A stretch of 64,000 bases of DNA, taken from Bacillus sp. REN10. GTDB taxonomy: Bacteria > Bacillota > Bacilli > Bacillales > Domibacillaceae. This document shows positions 8,509-17,095 of this stretch, piece after piece (the stretch's first letter is position 1; each line of letters starts with the position of its first letter). The notes beneath the pieces are model-generated. The model had not been told where the DNA came from. It saw nothing but the letters and a program-made list of their open reading frames with translations, and made no database searches. The position numbers and the translations under genes are program-made. The stretch lies in assembly GCF_016820555.1 (NCBI RefSeq), contig NZ_JADHDW010000002.1, positions 1-64,000 on the forward strand, in the 5' to 3' direction.

Positions 8509-9318
8509 ATGCGAACGATTATTGAATCGATTCAAGCAGATGTTATCCGGAATGGGCAACCCATTTTATCTCATATAGACGTAAAGATTTCTGAAGGAAT
8601 GTCCATTGTGATCACCGGAGCGAATGGGTCAGGGAAAAGCTCGTTGATTAAGTTATTAGCAGGTATGTATGAACCGCAAAACGGAAAGGTCAATAAAGAA
8701 TTTCAATCCTATGCTTATATACCCGAACATTTTCCTGAGCATTTGCCATTTACCGTTGATAAGTATTTGAAGCTTATGATGGAGATGGGAGGAAACACTC
8801 ATCAAGAAAGGCTTGATCTATATATTGAACGACTTGGTTTACGACCTTTTTTACATACACCGCTGAAAAAATGTTCGAAAGGAACGAAGCAAAAGGCAGG
8901 AATTATTCAGGCGCTCATGAAGCGATCTGATGTGCTTTTCCTTGACGAGCCATTGACTGGCCTCGATAAAGTAGCTTGTGAAACAGTCATCGACCTATTT
9001 CTGGAATTAAAAGGGGAGAAAACGATGGTCTTTGTGTTACATGAGGAATCGCCCGCTCGCAAGCTAGCGACGCATCTAGCGAAATTGGAAAATGGCCGCC
9101 TCGTGAATTTTTCAGCCGTAGAGCCAACAAAGCGCCATGTACATATTACCTTTACAGCAAAACAGCCTTTGTCAAAACAGCTGCAACAAAAGGTAAAGCA
9201 AGTGACGGAACAAAAAATGAGTCTAACAGTCGCAGAAGCAGAATCTGACCTTGTGTTAGCAGAGCTACTGAAGCAAGGTGCGCATATCGTTGAAGTGAAA
9301 GTGGGGAGAAACGTGTGA
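8509..9318 (+). CDS. ABC transporter ATP-binding protein
   Basis: A 269-residue ATPase. Walker A is GANGSGKSS (about 39-47), the signature region is CSKGTKQKAG (about 124-133), an LSGG variant, and Walker B with the D-loop is VLFLDEPLTGLD. The C-terminal 60 residues form an extra domain. It overlaps the downstream membrane protein gene by 4 bp, so the two probably form an ABC-2 type exporter. The substrate cannot be inferred. Confidence 0.9.
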   Translation: MRTIIESIQADVIRNGQPILSHIDVKISEGMSIVITGANGSGKSSLIKLLAGMYEPQNGKVNKEFQSYAYIPEHFPEHLPFTVDKYLKLMMEMGGNTHQERLDLYIERLGLRPFLHTPLKKCSKGTKQKAGIIQALMKRSDVLFLDEPLTGLDKVACETVIDLFLELKGEKTMVFVLHEESPARKLATHLAKLENGRLVNFSAVEPTKRHVHITFTAKQPLSKQLQQKVKQVTEQKMSLTVAEAESDLVLAELLKQGAHIVEVKVGRNV

Positions 9319-9992
9319 AATCATTCATCAAATACCAGCTCCTTTCCTTCTTTTATTCGCTTCAATGGATCGCACCAGTCGTTTTATATACTTGCTGGAT
9401 TTTTACTCAGTATTATTATCAAGGTTTACCCATTAGCGAAAGTTTTTCTATATCGGCTCTCTTTTTATTTCCTACCATGGTATGGATTTCAATGAAGCTG
9501 TTTTCTTTAGAACAAGGAAGCGAAAAGTGGATGTTGCTGTCGTATGCACGGAATAAACAAGTGTTTCTTTATGGAAAAATGATCGTTATTGTGCTTAGTG
9601 GCTTATGTTTAATGGCCGTATCGCTTAGTGTTCCGCTCCTTCTTCGTACATTTACAGAACCGTTAACGATAGAGCATATTGGCTCCTTCTTGTCTAGCCA
9701 TCTTCTATTTCTTTTCTTTGGCCTATGGGTTGGCGGCTTATTTAGTATGACGAACTTGGCGGGGAAAAAATATTCTTGGGTTGCTGCTGCTTTCTTGACA
9801 TGTACATCGATCGTGGGTGAATCTGTAATGGAGACATTGCCACCCTCTCTAGCCTGGCTGATTTATTTGTTGCCGCCCGTATCATGTGTTGGAGCAGGTG
9901 TGACAGGGAATATGTGGGCTTTCGTTTATGTGGGTCTTTCTTTATTTTTACTCGTTGTGCTGTTTTTAAGAAGAGAGCGTACAGGCGTATAA
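9315..9992 (+). CDS. ABC transporter permease, ABC-2-like
   Basis: A 225-residue membrane protein with about six hydrophobic segments and little else. It is translationally coupled to the ATPase (GTGA overlap at 9315), which makes a permease role likely. No family name can be assigned from sequence alone. Confidence 0.75.
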   Translation: MKSFIKYQLLSFFYSLQWIAPVVLYTCWIFTQYYYQGLPISESFSISALFLFPTMVWISMKLFSLEQGSEKWMLLSYARNKQVFLYGKMIVIVLSGLCLMAVSLSVPLLLRTFTEPLTIEHIGSFLSSHLLFLFFGLWVGGLFSMTNLAGKKYSWVAAAFLTCTSIVGESVMETLPPSLAWLIYLLPPVSCVGAGVTGNMWAFVYVGLSLFLLVVLFLRRERTGV

Positions 9993-10069
9993 GAAACATC
10001 TTGTATTCGTAGTTCCATAGAATGATTGCTATCATTCTTAAAAAATAGATGGTGGACAGGAGGAAACTT

Positions 10070-11734
10070 ATGACAACTTGGAATGCCTTAACGAGGCTGC
10101 CTGAAATTATCACTGTCTTAATGAAGCATGGTTTTACCGGTTATTTAAAAGATCTTGGATTAAGTGAAAAAATCCCATTTCATAAGCGAGGAGAAGCAGA
10201 AGAGAGGAAAGAGCATGCGAAAGGTGAAGAACTGCGAGTGGCATTTGAAGAGTTAGGTCCGACGTTTATGAAGCTTGGTCAATTTATGAGCACTCGGACC
10301 GATATTCTAGCGCCGGAATGGACAGTACCATTGTCCAAACTGCAAAGTGATGCACCTCCAATCCCTTTTGAAGAGATTAAGCAAATTATTGAATTCGAAT
10401 CGGGAGGCACGTTAGCCGACACCTTTGTCGAATTTGAGGAAACGCCGATTGGCACAGCTTCTCTTGGTCAAGTGCATCGCGCTATCTTGCATTCCGGAGA
10501 AAAAGTAGCCATTAAAGTTCGTAGGCCACATATCGAAACGGTTGTGAATCAAGACATTCAAGTGTTGCGCCATTTAGCAGCGATTGCTGAAAAAAATTCC
10601 GCCTTAGCTCGCCAATTTAGCATGAAAGAAACGATTGATGAATTTGCTGCTTCTTTAGTAAAAGAAATGAACTATCGCTTAGAAGCGGCGGAAGCCTTGA
10701 GTGTGAAGAAACAAATTGATAATCGCTGGATTCACGTGCCGGCGATCTTTCCAGACTATACAACGGAACGCGTCCTCGTGATGGAGCTTGTTGAGGGTCA
10801 AAAACTAACACCCGAAACTATCGCGCAAATCAATCAGCAAAGAAGGAAAGAATTAGCGGAAGCCCTTGCGGAATCAGTATTAGAGCAAGTATATGTAAAA
10901 GGGGTGTTCCATGCCGATCCTCATCCAGGGAATTTAGTTTTATTAAAGGATGACACGTTGGCACTCATTGATTTTGGGAATACAGGCCGGTTGCCTGAAG
11001 AGATGAAGCAACTGTTAGCAGAGTGTCTGTTTTCATTAAACGACCGTGACTCTGTTTCATTAACGATGGCGATTCAATCATTAGGAGCGAATCGCGAGGT
11101 GGATACGAAAGCGATGCGCCGCGACCTCGATGCTTGGATGAATACGTACTTAGACCGGGCTTTGCAAGAAGTGAAAATGGGTACGATGTTTCAAGAGCTA
11201 TTCGCACTAGCTGCGAAACATGGTATTCGTGTCCCTCGCGAATTTATTCAAGTTGGCCAAGCGTTTTTAAAAGTGGAACAAACAGTTTCTGCATTGGACC
11301 CGGATATTCGCTTCAATGTTATTTTAAAAGATACCGGCGAACGGCTCATGTGGGAACAGCTACATCCGAAGCGATTGTTGCGCGAAACACGCAAGCTTAC
11401 TCGGCAAGTCCAAATCTCCGCCCGCAAACTTCCAACCGTCATTAACGAGACGATTAGAAAATGGGAAAACGGCGAGCCGCACTTGCAAATGAACATCAAA
11501 CCGGACGAAGGTATGATGAACCGCATTGAGCGCATTGCCCACATGCTTGTTCTCAGCATTATGATGCTCGCCTTCAGCATTATCATCGCTGGCATTATTA
11601 TCGGTATAAAAATTAGCGGCGACCATTCGCAATTAACCGACAATTATACCTTTCAAATCGTCTTAGCCACGGCCTTTATGATTACAATGTTATTTTTAAT
11701 TACGATTTATATGATGTGGCGAAAGAAGAAATGA
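10070..11734 (+). CDS. ABC1/UbiB-type atypical kinase
   Basis: A 554-residue AarF/UbiB protein kinase-like protein. Visible hallmarks are the KLGQFMSTR (KxGQ) motif, the GTASLGQVHRA loop, the VAIKVRRP lysine, DPHPGN of the catalytic loop and DFGNTG of the metal-binding loop. Two hydrophobic helices at the C terminus (about 490-510 and 525-547) anchor it to the membrane. UbiB-type ATPases support isoprenoid quinone or other lipid metabolism. Start at 10070 follows AGGAGG; the upstream in-frame ATG at 10049 lacks an RBS. Confidence 0.9.
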   Translation: MTTWNALTRLPEIITVLMKHGFTGYLKDLGLSEKIPFHKRGEAEERKEHAKGEELRVAFEELGPTFMKLGQFMSTRTDILAPEWTVPLSKLQSDAPPIPFEEIKQIIEFESGGTLADTFVEFEETPIGTASLGQVHRAILHSGEKVAIKVRRPHIETVVNQDIQVLRHLAAIAEKNSALARQFSMKETIDEFAASLVKEMNYRLEAAEALSVKKQIDNRWIHVPAIFPDYTTERVLVMELVEGQKLTPETIAQINQQRRKELAEALAESVLEQVYVKGVFHADPHPGNLVLLKDDTLALIDFGNTGRLPEEMKQLLAECLFSLNDRDSVSLTMAIQSLGANREVDTKAMRRDLDAWMNTYLDRALQEVKMGTMFQELFALAAKHGIRVPREFIQVGQAFLKVEQTVSALDPDIRFNVILKDTGERLMWEQLHPKRLLRETRKLTRQVQISARKLPTVINETIRKWENGEPHLQMNIKPDEGMMNRIERIAHMLVLSIMMLAFSIIIAGIIIGIKISGDHSQLTDNYTFQIVLATAFMITMLFLITIYMMWRKKK

Positions 11735-11742
11735 AAAAATGA

Positions 11743-11777
11743 GAGCCTTTTCTGTGTGTGAGGAAAAGGCTCTTTTT
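11743..11777 (+). terminator. Terminator after ABC1 kinase gene
   Basis: A 10-bp stem (11743-11752 with 11763-11772) and a TTTTT tail, also usable from the minus strand by the MATE gene. Confidence 0.8.
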
Positions 11778-11805
11778 GATTAGGAGAGGGAAGCGATTTT
11801 AGTTT

Positions 11806-13188
11806 TTAAGCCTTTCTTATCACCTTTGTTTGATTGGATAAAGAGCTGGATTGAAAGAAAAGAAAGGCAAACCCCAATGTAATCAGATCCGCCAAAGGGA
11901 CTGCGAAAAAAATAGAGAACACTGGACTTATGTGAAATATATTGACCTTGCTACATACAATAGGTAACAAAAGGATTAAAGGAATAAAGGAGATCAGTTG
12001 CCTAATCACTCCTAATAAGACTGCCTGTGTCTCTTTTCCGGTTACTTGCAATACAGTCATGAGAGTATATGTGATTCCTAATAACGGAAAGGTGATGAAG
12101 ATGACTCGAATGACAGGTACTACAGAAATAAGTAATTCTTTATTGGCTGTAAATAAATATAAAGTTTTATCGCCAAAGCTAAAAATAAAGATAGCGACTG
12201 AAACTCCGTAAACGATACAGTAAACAATGGTTTTATTGATGACTATTTGCTTCTTTGTCTCTTCTCGCTTACCATCAAAATAAGCAATAATGGTTTGAAT
12301 GCCTTGTGTCATCCCAATGATCGGCATTAAGGCGAGCATGTATAACTTATTAGCAATATTCCACACAGCGATGGCTGAATTTCCTCCTAAAGAAAGCAGC
12401 TGATTGTTGATAAAAAAGCTAGTCATTCCTGCTAATGATTGGATGATCGTTTGAGCAATCCTCAACTTGAACATATGAAAGACCATTGTGAAATGTTCTT
12501 TTAAGGGGAGTTTATTCCATTTGAACCATAGCTTATATCGACGTAAATACATGATTGATATTATCGCGCACGCCATTTCGCTGATTAATGTTCCTGCCGC
12601 GATGCCTATAATTCCTAAGTGAAAAACAAAAGTAAATAAACTATTAAAGACAACATTCATCAATACAGATAGAGAGATAATGACCATTTCCACAACAGGA
12701 TGACCAAAGGCTCTTATACAGCTTGTCAAGGTGTACCCTATCGAACTAAACACGTTGCTGATCAAAATGATGTTTAAATAATCGGAAGCAACTTCATTCA
12801 CTTTTCCGGTAATACCTAGTGAAAAGAAAATTGAATTCATAAATAAAAAGCTAATCAATGATGAGAGGCTGCTGATTAAGAGTGTCATATAGAAGCCACT
12901 CATAAAGTGATTGTTTACTTTTAATTGATTATTTTGTCCTAAATATTTTGTGATCATTAGCGCCGTTGAAAAGGCGAAAAGAGTTTGCAAAGATGTAAAG
13001 ATAGCCAGTAAAGGGTTCAACAATCCTAAAGCAGAAAGGGCATATAAACTATTGTCCTTAATATGTCCTGCAAAAGCCGTATCGACAACAGTTGTCAATG
13101 TTTCAATGATTAATGAGAGTGTGGCTGGTAATGAAAAAGTCAGTATTAATCGATTAATAGAATATTTCTCGAATATAGTATTGTGCAT
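11806..13188 (-). CDS. MATE family efflux transporter
   Basis: A 460-residue protein with about 12 hydrophobic segments in two similar halves. It has the MATE features ILTFSLPATLSLIIETLTTVVDTAFAGH (N-terminal helix with VDTAFAGH) and GMTQGIQTIIAYFDGKRE in the second half. It exports drugs or metabolites using a Na+ or H+ gradient; the substrate is unknown. Start at 13188 follows AGAGGTGA; the frame is open to 13233 but runs into the upstream hairpin. It lies 48 bp downstream of a WYL regulator on the same strand, with a very strong hairpin between them. Confidence 0.9.
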   Translation of the reverse strand: MHNTIFEKYSINRLILTFSLPATLSLIIETLTTVVDTAFAGHIKDNSLYALSALGLLNPLLAIFTSLQTLFAFSTALMITKYLGQNNQLKVNNHFMSGFYMTLLISSLSSLISFLFMNSIFFSLGITGKVNEVASDYLNIILISNVFSSIGYTLTSCIRAFGHPVVEMVIISLSVLMNVVFNSLFTFVFHLGIIGIAAGTLISEMACAIISIMYLRRYKLWFKWNKLPLKEHFTMVFHMFKLRIAQTIIQSLAGMTSFFINNQLLSLGGNSAIAVWNIANKLYMLALMPIIGMTQGIQTIIAYFDGKREETKKQIVINKTIVYCIVYGVSVAIFIFSFGDKTLYLFTANKELLISVVPVIRVIFITFPLLGITYTLMTVLQVTGKETQAVLLGVIRQLISFIPLILLLPIVCSKVNIFHISPVFSIFFAVPLADLITLGFAFLFFQSSSLSNQTKVIRKA

Positions 13189-13202
13189 ATAATCACCTCT
13201 AA

Positions 13203-13257
13203 AAAAAGATAGCATCCAAACAAGACATAACATGTCTTATTTGGATGCTATCTTTTT
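13203..13257 (-). terminator. Long 26-bp hairpin between regulator and MATE gene
   Basis: Two 26-nt arms (13203-13228 and 13232-13257) pair around a 3-nt loop. The single non-Watson-Crick position is a G-U pair only in the minus-strand RNA, which fits a function in that transcript. A U-tract follows on the minus strand. The hairpin contains the last codons and stop of the WYL regulator. It lies just upstream of the MATE RBS, so it acts as a terminator or attenuator. Confidence 0.8.
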
Positions 13258-13890
13258 ATTTTCTTTATAGGGGATAAAATCTCTTTCAAATGTCATCTCG
13301 GTGATCTGAGGATCACTCAAATCGGAAATTTTGAGTAATACATATTCCTTTGCAAAGGCATATAAATACATGCCATCGGGACGCAATACATAACTAATAG
13401 GCGCAACCATGAGCCGTTTTCCTCGAAACATGACATTCAGAAAATACTCTTCATCTAAACAATCATTGATTTTTAAATAAATATCATCGCTCATATCAAC
13501 CGCATCATCGAAAACATCGACAATAAAATATTCTTGAGCATCATGCGCTAGTAAATGAACTAACTCTGGAGCAAGTAGCGCTAACTTTTTCACGATACTT
13601 TCTTTCTGTTTTTTTGCTGAAATACTATCGAACATGGATAAAGCGAAAATAATACTTTGCATGTCTTGATCGTTTAAAAACGTTCTAGATAATTTATAAC
13701 TCTCTGATATATAAACTCCACCCAGATTCCCCTGCTTACAGGTAATCGGTACGCCTATGGCACATAAATCATCAATATCTCTTTGAATCGTCTTGATGCT
13801 TACGCCAAATTCATTAGCAAGCTCTCGATGTGTCGTTTTCTTCGCTTTAAGCAAATAAAATAAAATTTCAAGCTGACGATTTTTCATCAT
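13237..13890 (-). CDS. HTH transcriptional regulator with WYL domain
   Basis: A 217-residue protein. An N-terminal DeoR-like winged helix-turn-helix (LANEFGVSIKTIQRDIDDL, about 20-39) is followed by a C-terminal WYL-type ligand domain (about 130-205, APISYVLRPDGMYLYA). Such YafY-type regulators bind a small ligand or nucleic acid. It precedes the MATE pump on the same strand and probably controls it. Its C-terminal codons lie inside the long hairpin. Confidence 0.87.
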   Translation of the reverse strand: MMKNRQLEILFYLLKAKKTTHRELANEFGVSIKTIQRDIDDLCAIGVPITCKQGNLGGVYISESYKLSRTFLNDQDMQSIIFALSMFDSISAKKQKESIVKKLALLAPELVHLLAHDAQEYFIVDVFDDAVDMSDDIYLKINDCLDEEYFLNVMFRGKRLMVAPISYVLRPDGMYLYAFAKEYVLLKISDLSDPQITEMTFERDFIPYKENKKIASK

Positions 13891-14014
13891 TCATATCAAC
13901 AACCCTTCATTAAGAGGATTGTATCAGTTAGAGGAGTGTTTGGTACAGATAATTGATGTTAGGGGTGACTTGAAGACTTAAAAAAAACTGAGACAAGTGC
14001 AACAAATAATAAAA

Positions 14015-14050
14015 AAGCCACAAACCCTTATGTACCAAGGTTTGTGGCTT
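14015..14050 (-). terminator. Terminator of tRNA-Val
   Basis: A 12-bp perfect stem (14015-14026 with 14039-14050) followed on the minus strand by TTTTTT, 11 nt past the tRNA 3' end. Confidence 0.85.
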
Positions 14051-14061
14051 CCCAATAAGTA

Positions 14062-14134
14062 TGATTCCGACTGGGTTCGAACCAGCGACCTCTACCCTGT
14101 CAAGGTAGCGCTCTCCCAGCTGAGCTACGGAATC
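14062..14134 (-). tRNA. tRNA-Val (anticodon GAC)
   Basis: A complete cloverleaf on the minus strand. The acceptor arms GATTCCG and CGGAATC pair fully, the D-arm reads GCTCAGCTGGGAGAGC, the anticodon stem CTACC/GGTAG frames the loop TTGACAG (anticodon GAC), and the T-loop is GTTCGAACC. The discriminator is A and CCA is not encoded. A degenerate copy of its 3' two-thirds occurs at 15931-15983 in the opposite orientation. Confidence 0.95.
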
Positions 14135-14319
14135 GTTTAACTGACAAGTCCTATTTTATGAAAAATAAGAAGGAAAGTCAATGGTTTTTTGGAAAAATCT
14201 TTTCGAATCGAGAACGAATGAGCAGCGGGTTGGATCATCGAAGTGACTTTTCTTGCCACTTTAAGACAAAATAACTAAGATGAAGGTATTGCATACACAA
14301 AATGACGGAGGAAATTCAA

Positions 14320-14703
14320 ATGGCGAAAACGATTATTGTACCCGTAGATGGTTCCGACGCAGCACTAAGAGTGATTCCTTATGCAGTTGAATTAGCTAAA
14401 GTATATGGAGATAATCTTCTGTTGCTCAACATCCAATCGACATTAAAGGAACTAGGCATGTCAGCGATCACGAAGGCAAGAAGCATGATCAGCGAGAGCG
14501 AACGACCTATTTCCACAAAAATTAGAGTGGGAATCCCAACTATGGAAATTGTGACAGAAGCAAAAGATCCGAATGTGCGATGTGTCGTTATGGCGATCGG
14601 CAAAGGGCGCCAAGAAGAGATTGGAAGCGTTAGTAAGCAAGTATTAGAACTTGCGACATGTCCAGTGATGCTAGTGCCTGAACATATTCCAAATAGAGAT
14701 TAA
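14320..14703 (+). CDS. Universal stress protein (UspA family)
   Basis: A 127-residue protein with the UspA start (TIIVPVDGSDAALRVIPYAVELA) and a C-terminal ATP-binding-like segment, AIGKGRQEEIGSVSKQVLELATCPVMLVP. The G-2x-G-9x-G(S/T) motif is altered (GKGRQEEIGSVS), so ATP binding is uncertain. Start at 14320 follows GGAGGA; an ATG at 14302 lies upstream of the RBS itself. It is monocistronic with its own terminator. Confidence 0.88.
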   Translation: MAKTIIVPVDGSDAALRVIPYAVELAKVYGDNLLLLNIQSTLKELGMSAITKARSMISESERPISTKIRVGIPTMEIVTEAKDPNVRCVVMAIGKGRQEEIGSVSKQVLELATCPVMLVPEHIPNRD

Positions 14704-14727
14704 GAGATAAATAAATTATTTTCATGA

Positions 14728-14758
14728 CCCGCTACTGATTGATAGGTAGCGGGTTTTT
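14728..14758 (+). terminator. Terminator after uspA-like gene
   Basis: An 8-bp stem CCCGCTAC/GTAGCGGG followed by TTTTT. Confidence 0.85.
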
Positions 14759-14777
14759 GTAAAGACTTGCTATTATG

Positions 14778-15122
14778 TCATTTTTGTTTGAAATTTGGCT
14801 TGATTTTTATAGGGGTGTTTGCACTAGCTGACGTAGCTAATAAGTCCATTAGATATTTAGTGTTTGATTGTTGGGCACTACGCTTTGCCTTTTCTGATGA
14901 AATTTCAGTTTTAGATTCTTTTATTTCTGAAATTAATATTTTTGAGCCATCTTGCTTAATGATGTATTGGCTAATATAGCCGTTTTCTCTTCGGGTTTCA
15001 AATTTCCCCTTTTTGCCTTTCCCATCTTTATCCTCTGCTAGTTGAAGATCTTCGAATGTATAGGGTTTGTTTTCGTTTCTCATGGTTTTGTATGATATAG
15101 GATTTGTGTTTTTTATTTTCAT
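14778..15122 (-). CDS. Hypothetical protein, 114 aa
   Basis: A hydrophilic, Lys-rich protein with no signal peptide or recognised domain. TAGGAGGTG lies 7 nt upstream of the ATG, so it is probably translated. It sits in the patch of unrelated genes between tRNA-Val and the tRNA-Val remnant, which may be horizontally acquired. No function is proposed. Confidence 0.55.
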   Translation of the reverse strand: MKIKNTNPISYKTMRNENKPYTFEDLQLAEDKDGKGKKGKFETRRENGYISQYIIKQDGSKILISEIKESKTEISSEKAKRSAQQSNTKYLMDLLATSASANTPIKIKPNFKQK

Positions 15123-15261
15123 TTTGTTTTCACCTCCTAATTATTTGTATCGGTAATATTTGGTGGATTTTGAGGCGTGTGTTGATTTATGATAAGAAAC
15201 TAGGTGGTTAATGAATTTGCATTTCATAATAAAATGAAGAGTGATTTGGGAGTGAAGGGGT

Positions 15262-15882
15262 TTGAATAATTCTTGGAATAAATTCATATATAAAATCGGT
15301 TCTCCAGTTTATGATAAATTTTTTAATTCGGGTAGGTTTTTAAAGGCCCGAAAACAGATATTTCAAACAATACCATTCAATAATAAACAAAAAATCTTGT
15401 TTGTTGGTGTAGGAACGGGGGCTGATTTAGAGTTAATCAATTACTCTACCCTTGATATAACGGCCATTGATTATTCACCGGATATGCTTGAAAAGGCAAG
15501 AGCGAAGTTTAAAAATTCCAAGATTAGATTTTTAGAAATGGATGCTCAACATATGGAATTTGATAACGAGTCGTTCGACTATGTAGTAGCAAGCCTTATC
15601 CTTTCAGTCGTTCCTGATGAAAATAAATGCTTTCAAGAGATGACGAGAGTTTTAAAACCAGAAGGCAAGATCATTATTTTTGATAAATTTGTCCCCAAAA
15701 ATGAAAAACTTTCGTTACTTAAAAAGCTTTTAAGACCCATTGTTAGCGTACTGGGAACCGATATTGGTCGGAGTTTTGAAGAGATATCTCTAAAAAACAA
15801 TCAAAACATAAAAGTAGAAGAAGATATACCAGTCATGCTGAATGGGATGTATAGGAAAATAATAATTAGAAAAGTGAATTAA
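15262..15882 (+). CDS. Class I SAM-dependent methyltransferase
   Basis: A 206-residue protein with a Methyltransf_11-type fold. The SAM-binding motif I is ILFVGVGTGADLELI (about 45-59), the acidic residue after beta-2 is in ITAIDYSPDMLEKAR, and motif III is VVASLILSVVPDE. It resembles UbiE/PmtA-type enzymes; the substrate is unknown. The TTG start follows GTGAAGGGG. Codons are more A+T-rich than those of neighbouring genes such as cobT, consistent with accessory origin. Confidence 0.85.
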   Translation: MNNSWNKFIYKIGSPVYDKFFNSGRFLKARKQIFQTIPFNNKQKILFVGVGTGADLELINYSTLDITAIDYSPDMLEKARAKFKNSKIRFLEMDAQHMEFDNESFDYVVASLILSVVPDENKCFQEMTRVLKPEGKIIIFDKFVPKNEKLSLLKKLLRPIVSVLGTDIGRSFEEISLKNNQNIKVEEDIPVMLNGMYRKIIIRKVN

Positions 15883-15929
15883 TAGTTGTGTTTAGTACTT
15901 TGAAAGTGTTTCAGCATAAGCAATCATGA

Positions 15930-16343
15930 TTGGGAGAGAGCTACCTTGACAGGGTAGAAGTCGTTAGTTCGTTCGAATCCAGTAGAGTTTTCTTTTTATT
16001 GTTTACGTCAATGGTGATTATTTATCGAGGGAAGCCTAAGATTATTGACAATATGGTTATTGATACAGGTGCAGCTATAACATTAATTTCTCAAAATGTT
16101 GTAGAGGATATGGATCTTCGAGTAGAGATGGGAGATCATGTTGTTACCTATTATGGAATTGGTGGAAAAGAGCACGCTTTTACCAAACAAGTTGACTCTA
16201 TTTCTTTAGGGACGTTTCAAAAAAGAGAGTATGCGATTGATTTCAGTGGAATGTATTATGAAGGTATTAATGGCTTATTAGGGCTAGATATTTTATTAGA
16301 TGCTGGGTTTACGTTAGATTTAGACAAATTAGAAATGTGTTAA
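15930..16343 (+). CDS. Retropepsin-like aspartic protease fused to tRNA-derived 5' end
   Basis: A 137-residue frame. Residues 28-137 form a retroviral-type aspartyl protease fold with the active-site motif VIDTGA (Asp45) and the closing IDGLLG-like INGLLGLDILLDAG. The first ~18 codons (15931-15983) are a degenerate tRNA-Val sequence read in frame from a TTG. The ATG at 16011 is the alternative start, but neither start has a good RBS. The gene is therefore either a chimera or a 5'-damaged pseudogene. Single-domain proteases of this type are thought to act as dimers. Confidence 0.6.
   Translation: MGESYLDRVEVVSSFESSRVFFLLFTSMVIIYRGKPKIIDNMVIDTGAAITLISQNVVEDMDLRVEMGDHVVTYYGIGGKEHAFTKQVDSISLGTFQKREYAIDFSGMYYEGINGLLGLDILLDAGFTLDLDKLEMC
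15931..15983 (+). pseudogene. Degenerate tRNA-Val fragment
   Basis: This stretch matches the intact tRNA-Val(GAC) at 14062-14134 from the D-arm (TGGGAGAG) through the anticodon arm (CTACCTTGACAGGGTAG, identical) to the T-arm, with about five substitutions and a 4-nt TTCG insertion. Both halves of the acceptor stem are missing, so it cannot be a working tRNA. It lies in inverse orientation to the intact gene. Confidence 0.85.
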
Positions 16344-16457
16344 ATTGGACAAAAAATAGAGGCGTATCGCTTTAGTATTCCATTCGGATGCTTTTTTGTT
16401 TGCTGTTTAACATTCATTGAATAATAATAGCATTAAAAACGATCAAGGGAGAATGCT

Positions 16458-16949
16458 ATGTTCGGCATAAAAGAATACCTACCAAAATTATATGAAAACT
16501 CAACCGCTATTTTACACGACCTCAAACATGACCTTCAAGATCTCAAAGGTCAAAAAATAAAGAAAATCTGGGTCGTCTGGGATCAATTTTATGATGAATG
16601 GTTTGTCGATTGCCCGGTAATTATCCAGTTCGAAAATGCTCAAATGGAGTTATGTGCTTATCAAATGGGCGCGTTCGCGATTTCGTTTAATCAGATTGAT
16701 ATTCGCCAGCAACCTGATTTGCCTGGCACTGAATTCAAGCTTATTTGGACAAAGGATAAAATGGAGAATCTTGAGTTTGCTATCGGTCAACAGGTAAAGG
16801 AAATTGAAATTATAGAAGAGGACTCTTTGTTATTCGGAGTAGGATTCCAGCTAGAAGACGGTTATTTTGCTGTGTGTAATGGCTTTGATGAGAATAGCAT
16901 TGTTACAGAAAAACAGGAAGGACCACATTTAAAGCAATCTATTGTTTAA
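16458..16949 (+). CDS. Hypothetical protein, 163 aa
   Basis: A soluble acidic protein with many aromatic residues (KKIWVVWDQFYDEWFVDCPV near residue 40). There is no signal peptide and no recognised domain. The start has AAGGGAGAA upstream. It stands alone between the protease-like gene and an SDR gene. The small, acidic, cytosolic profile resembles immunity-type proteins, but nothing in the sequence proves this. Confidence 0.6.
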   Translation: MFGIKEYLPKLYENSTAILHDLKHDLQDLKGQKIKKIWVVWDQFYDEWFVDCPVIIQFENAQMELCAYQMGAFAISFNQIDIRQQPDLPGTEFKLIWTKDKMENLEFAIGQQVKEIEIIEEDSLLFGVGFQLEDGYFAVCNGFDENSIVTEKQEGPHLKQSIV

Positions 16950-17095
16950 CCGGCTTTCATGAAGGTGAGCTTTCCAAAATTAAAGAACAAAGCTCCGAAC
17001 GCCTTCATCTAAAAGGAATCGGGCTTTTTCATTTAGCCCTTGTCCTCCAAAAGGTTATAATAAACCTATCATCAAAATGTCTAGGAGGCTATTCA

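Noticed and set aside
11248-11643. A 131-codon minus-strand frame under the ABC1 kinase
   Set aside because: The kinase frame has all family motifs through this region; the antisense frame has no start site or homology that I can see.
14135-15930. A complete integrative element between tRNA-Val and its remnant
   Set aside because: No integrase, transposase or replication gene is present and the tRNA copies are inverted, so an intact element cannot be claimed.
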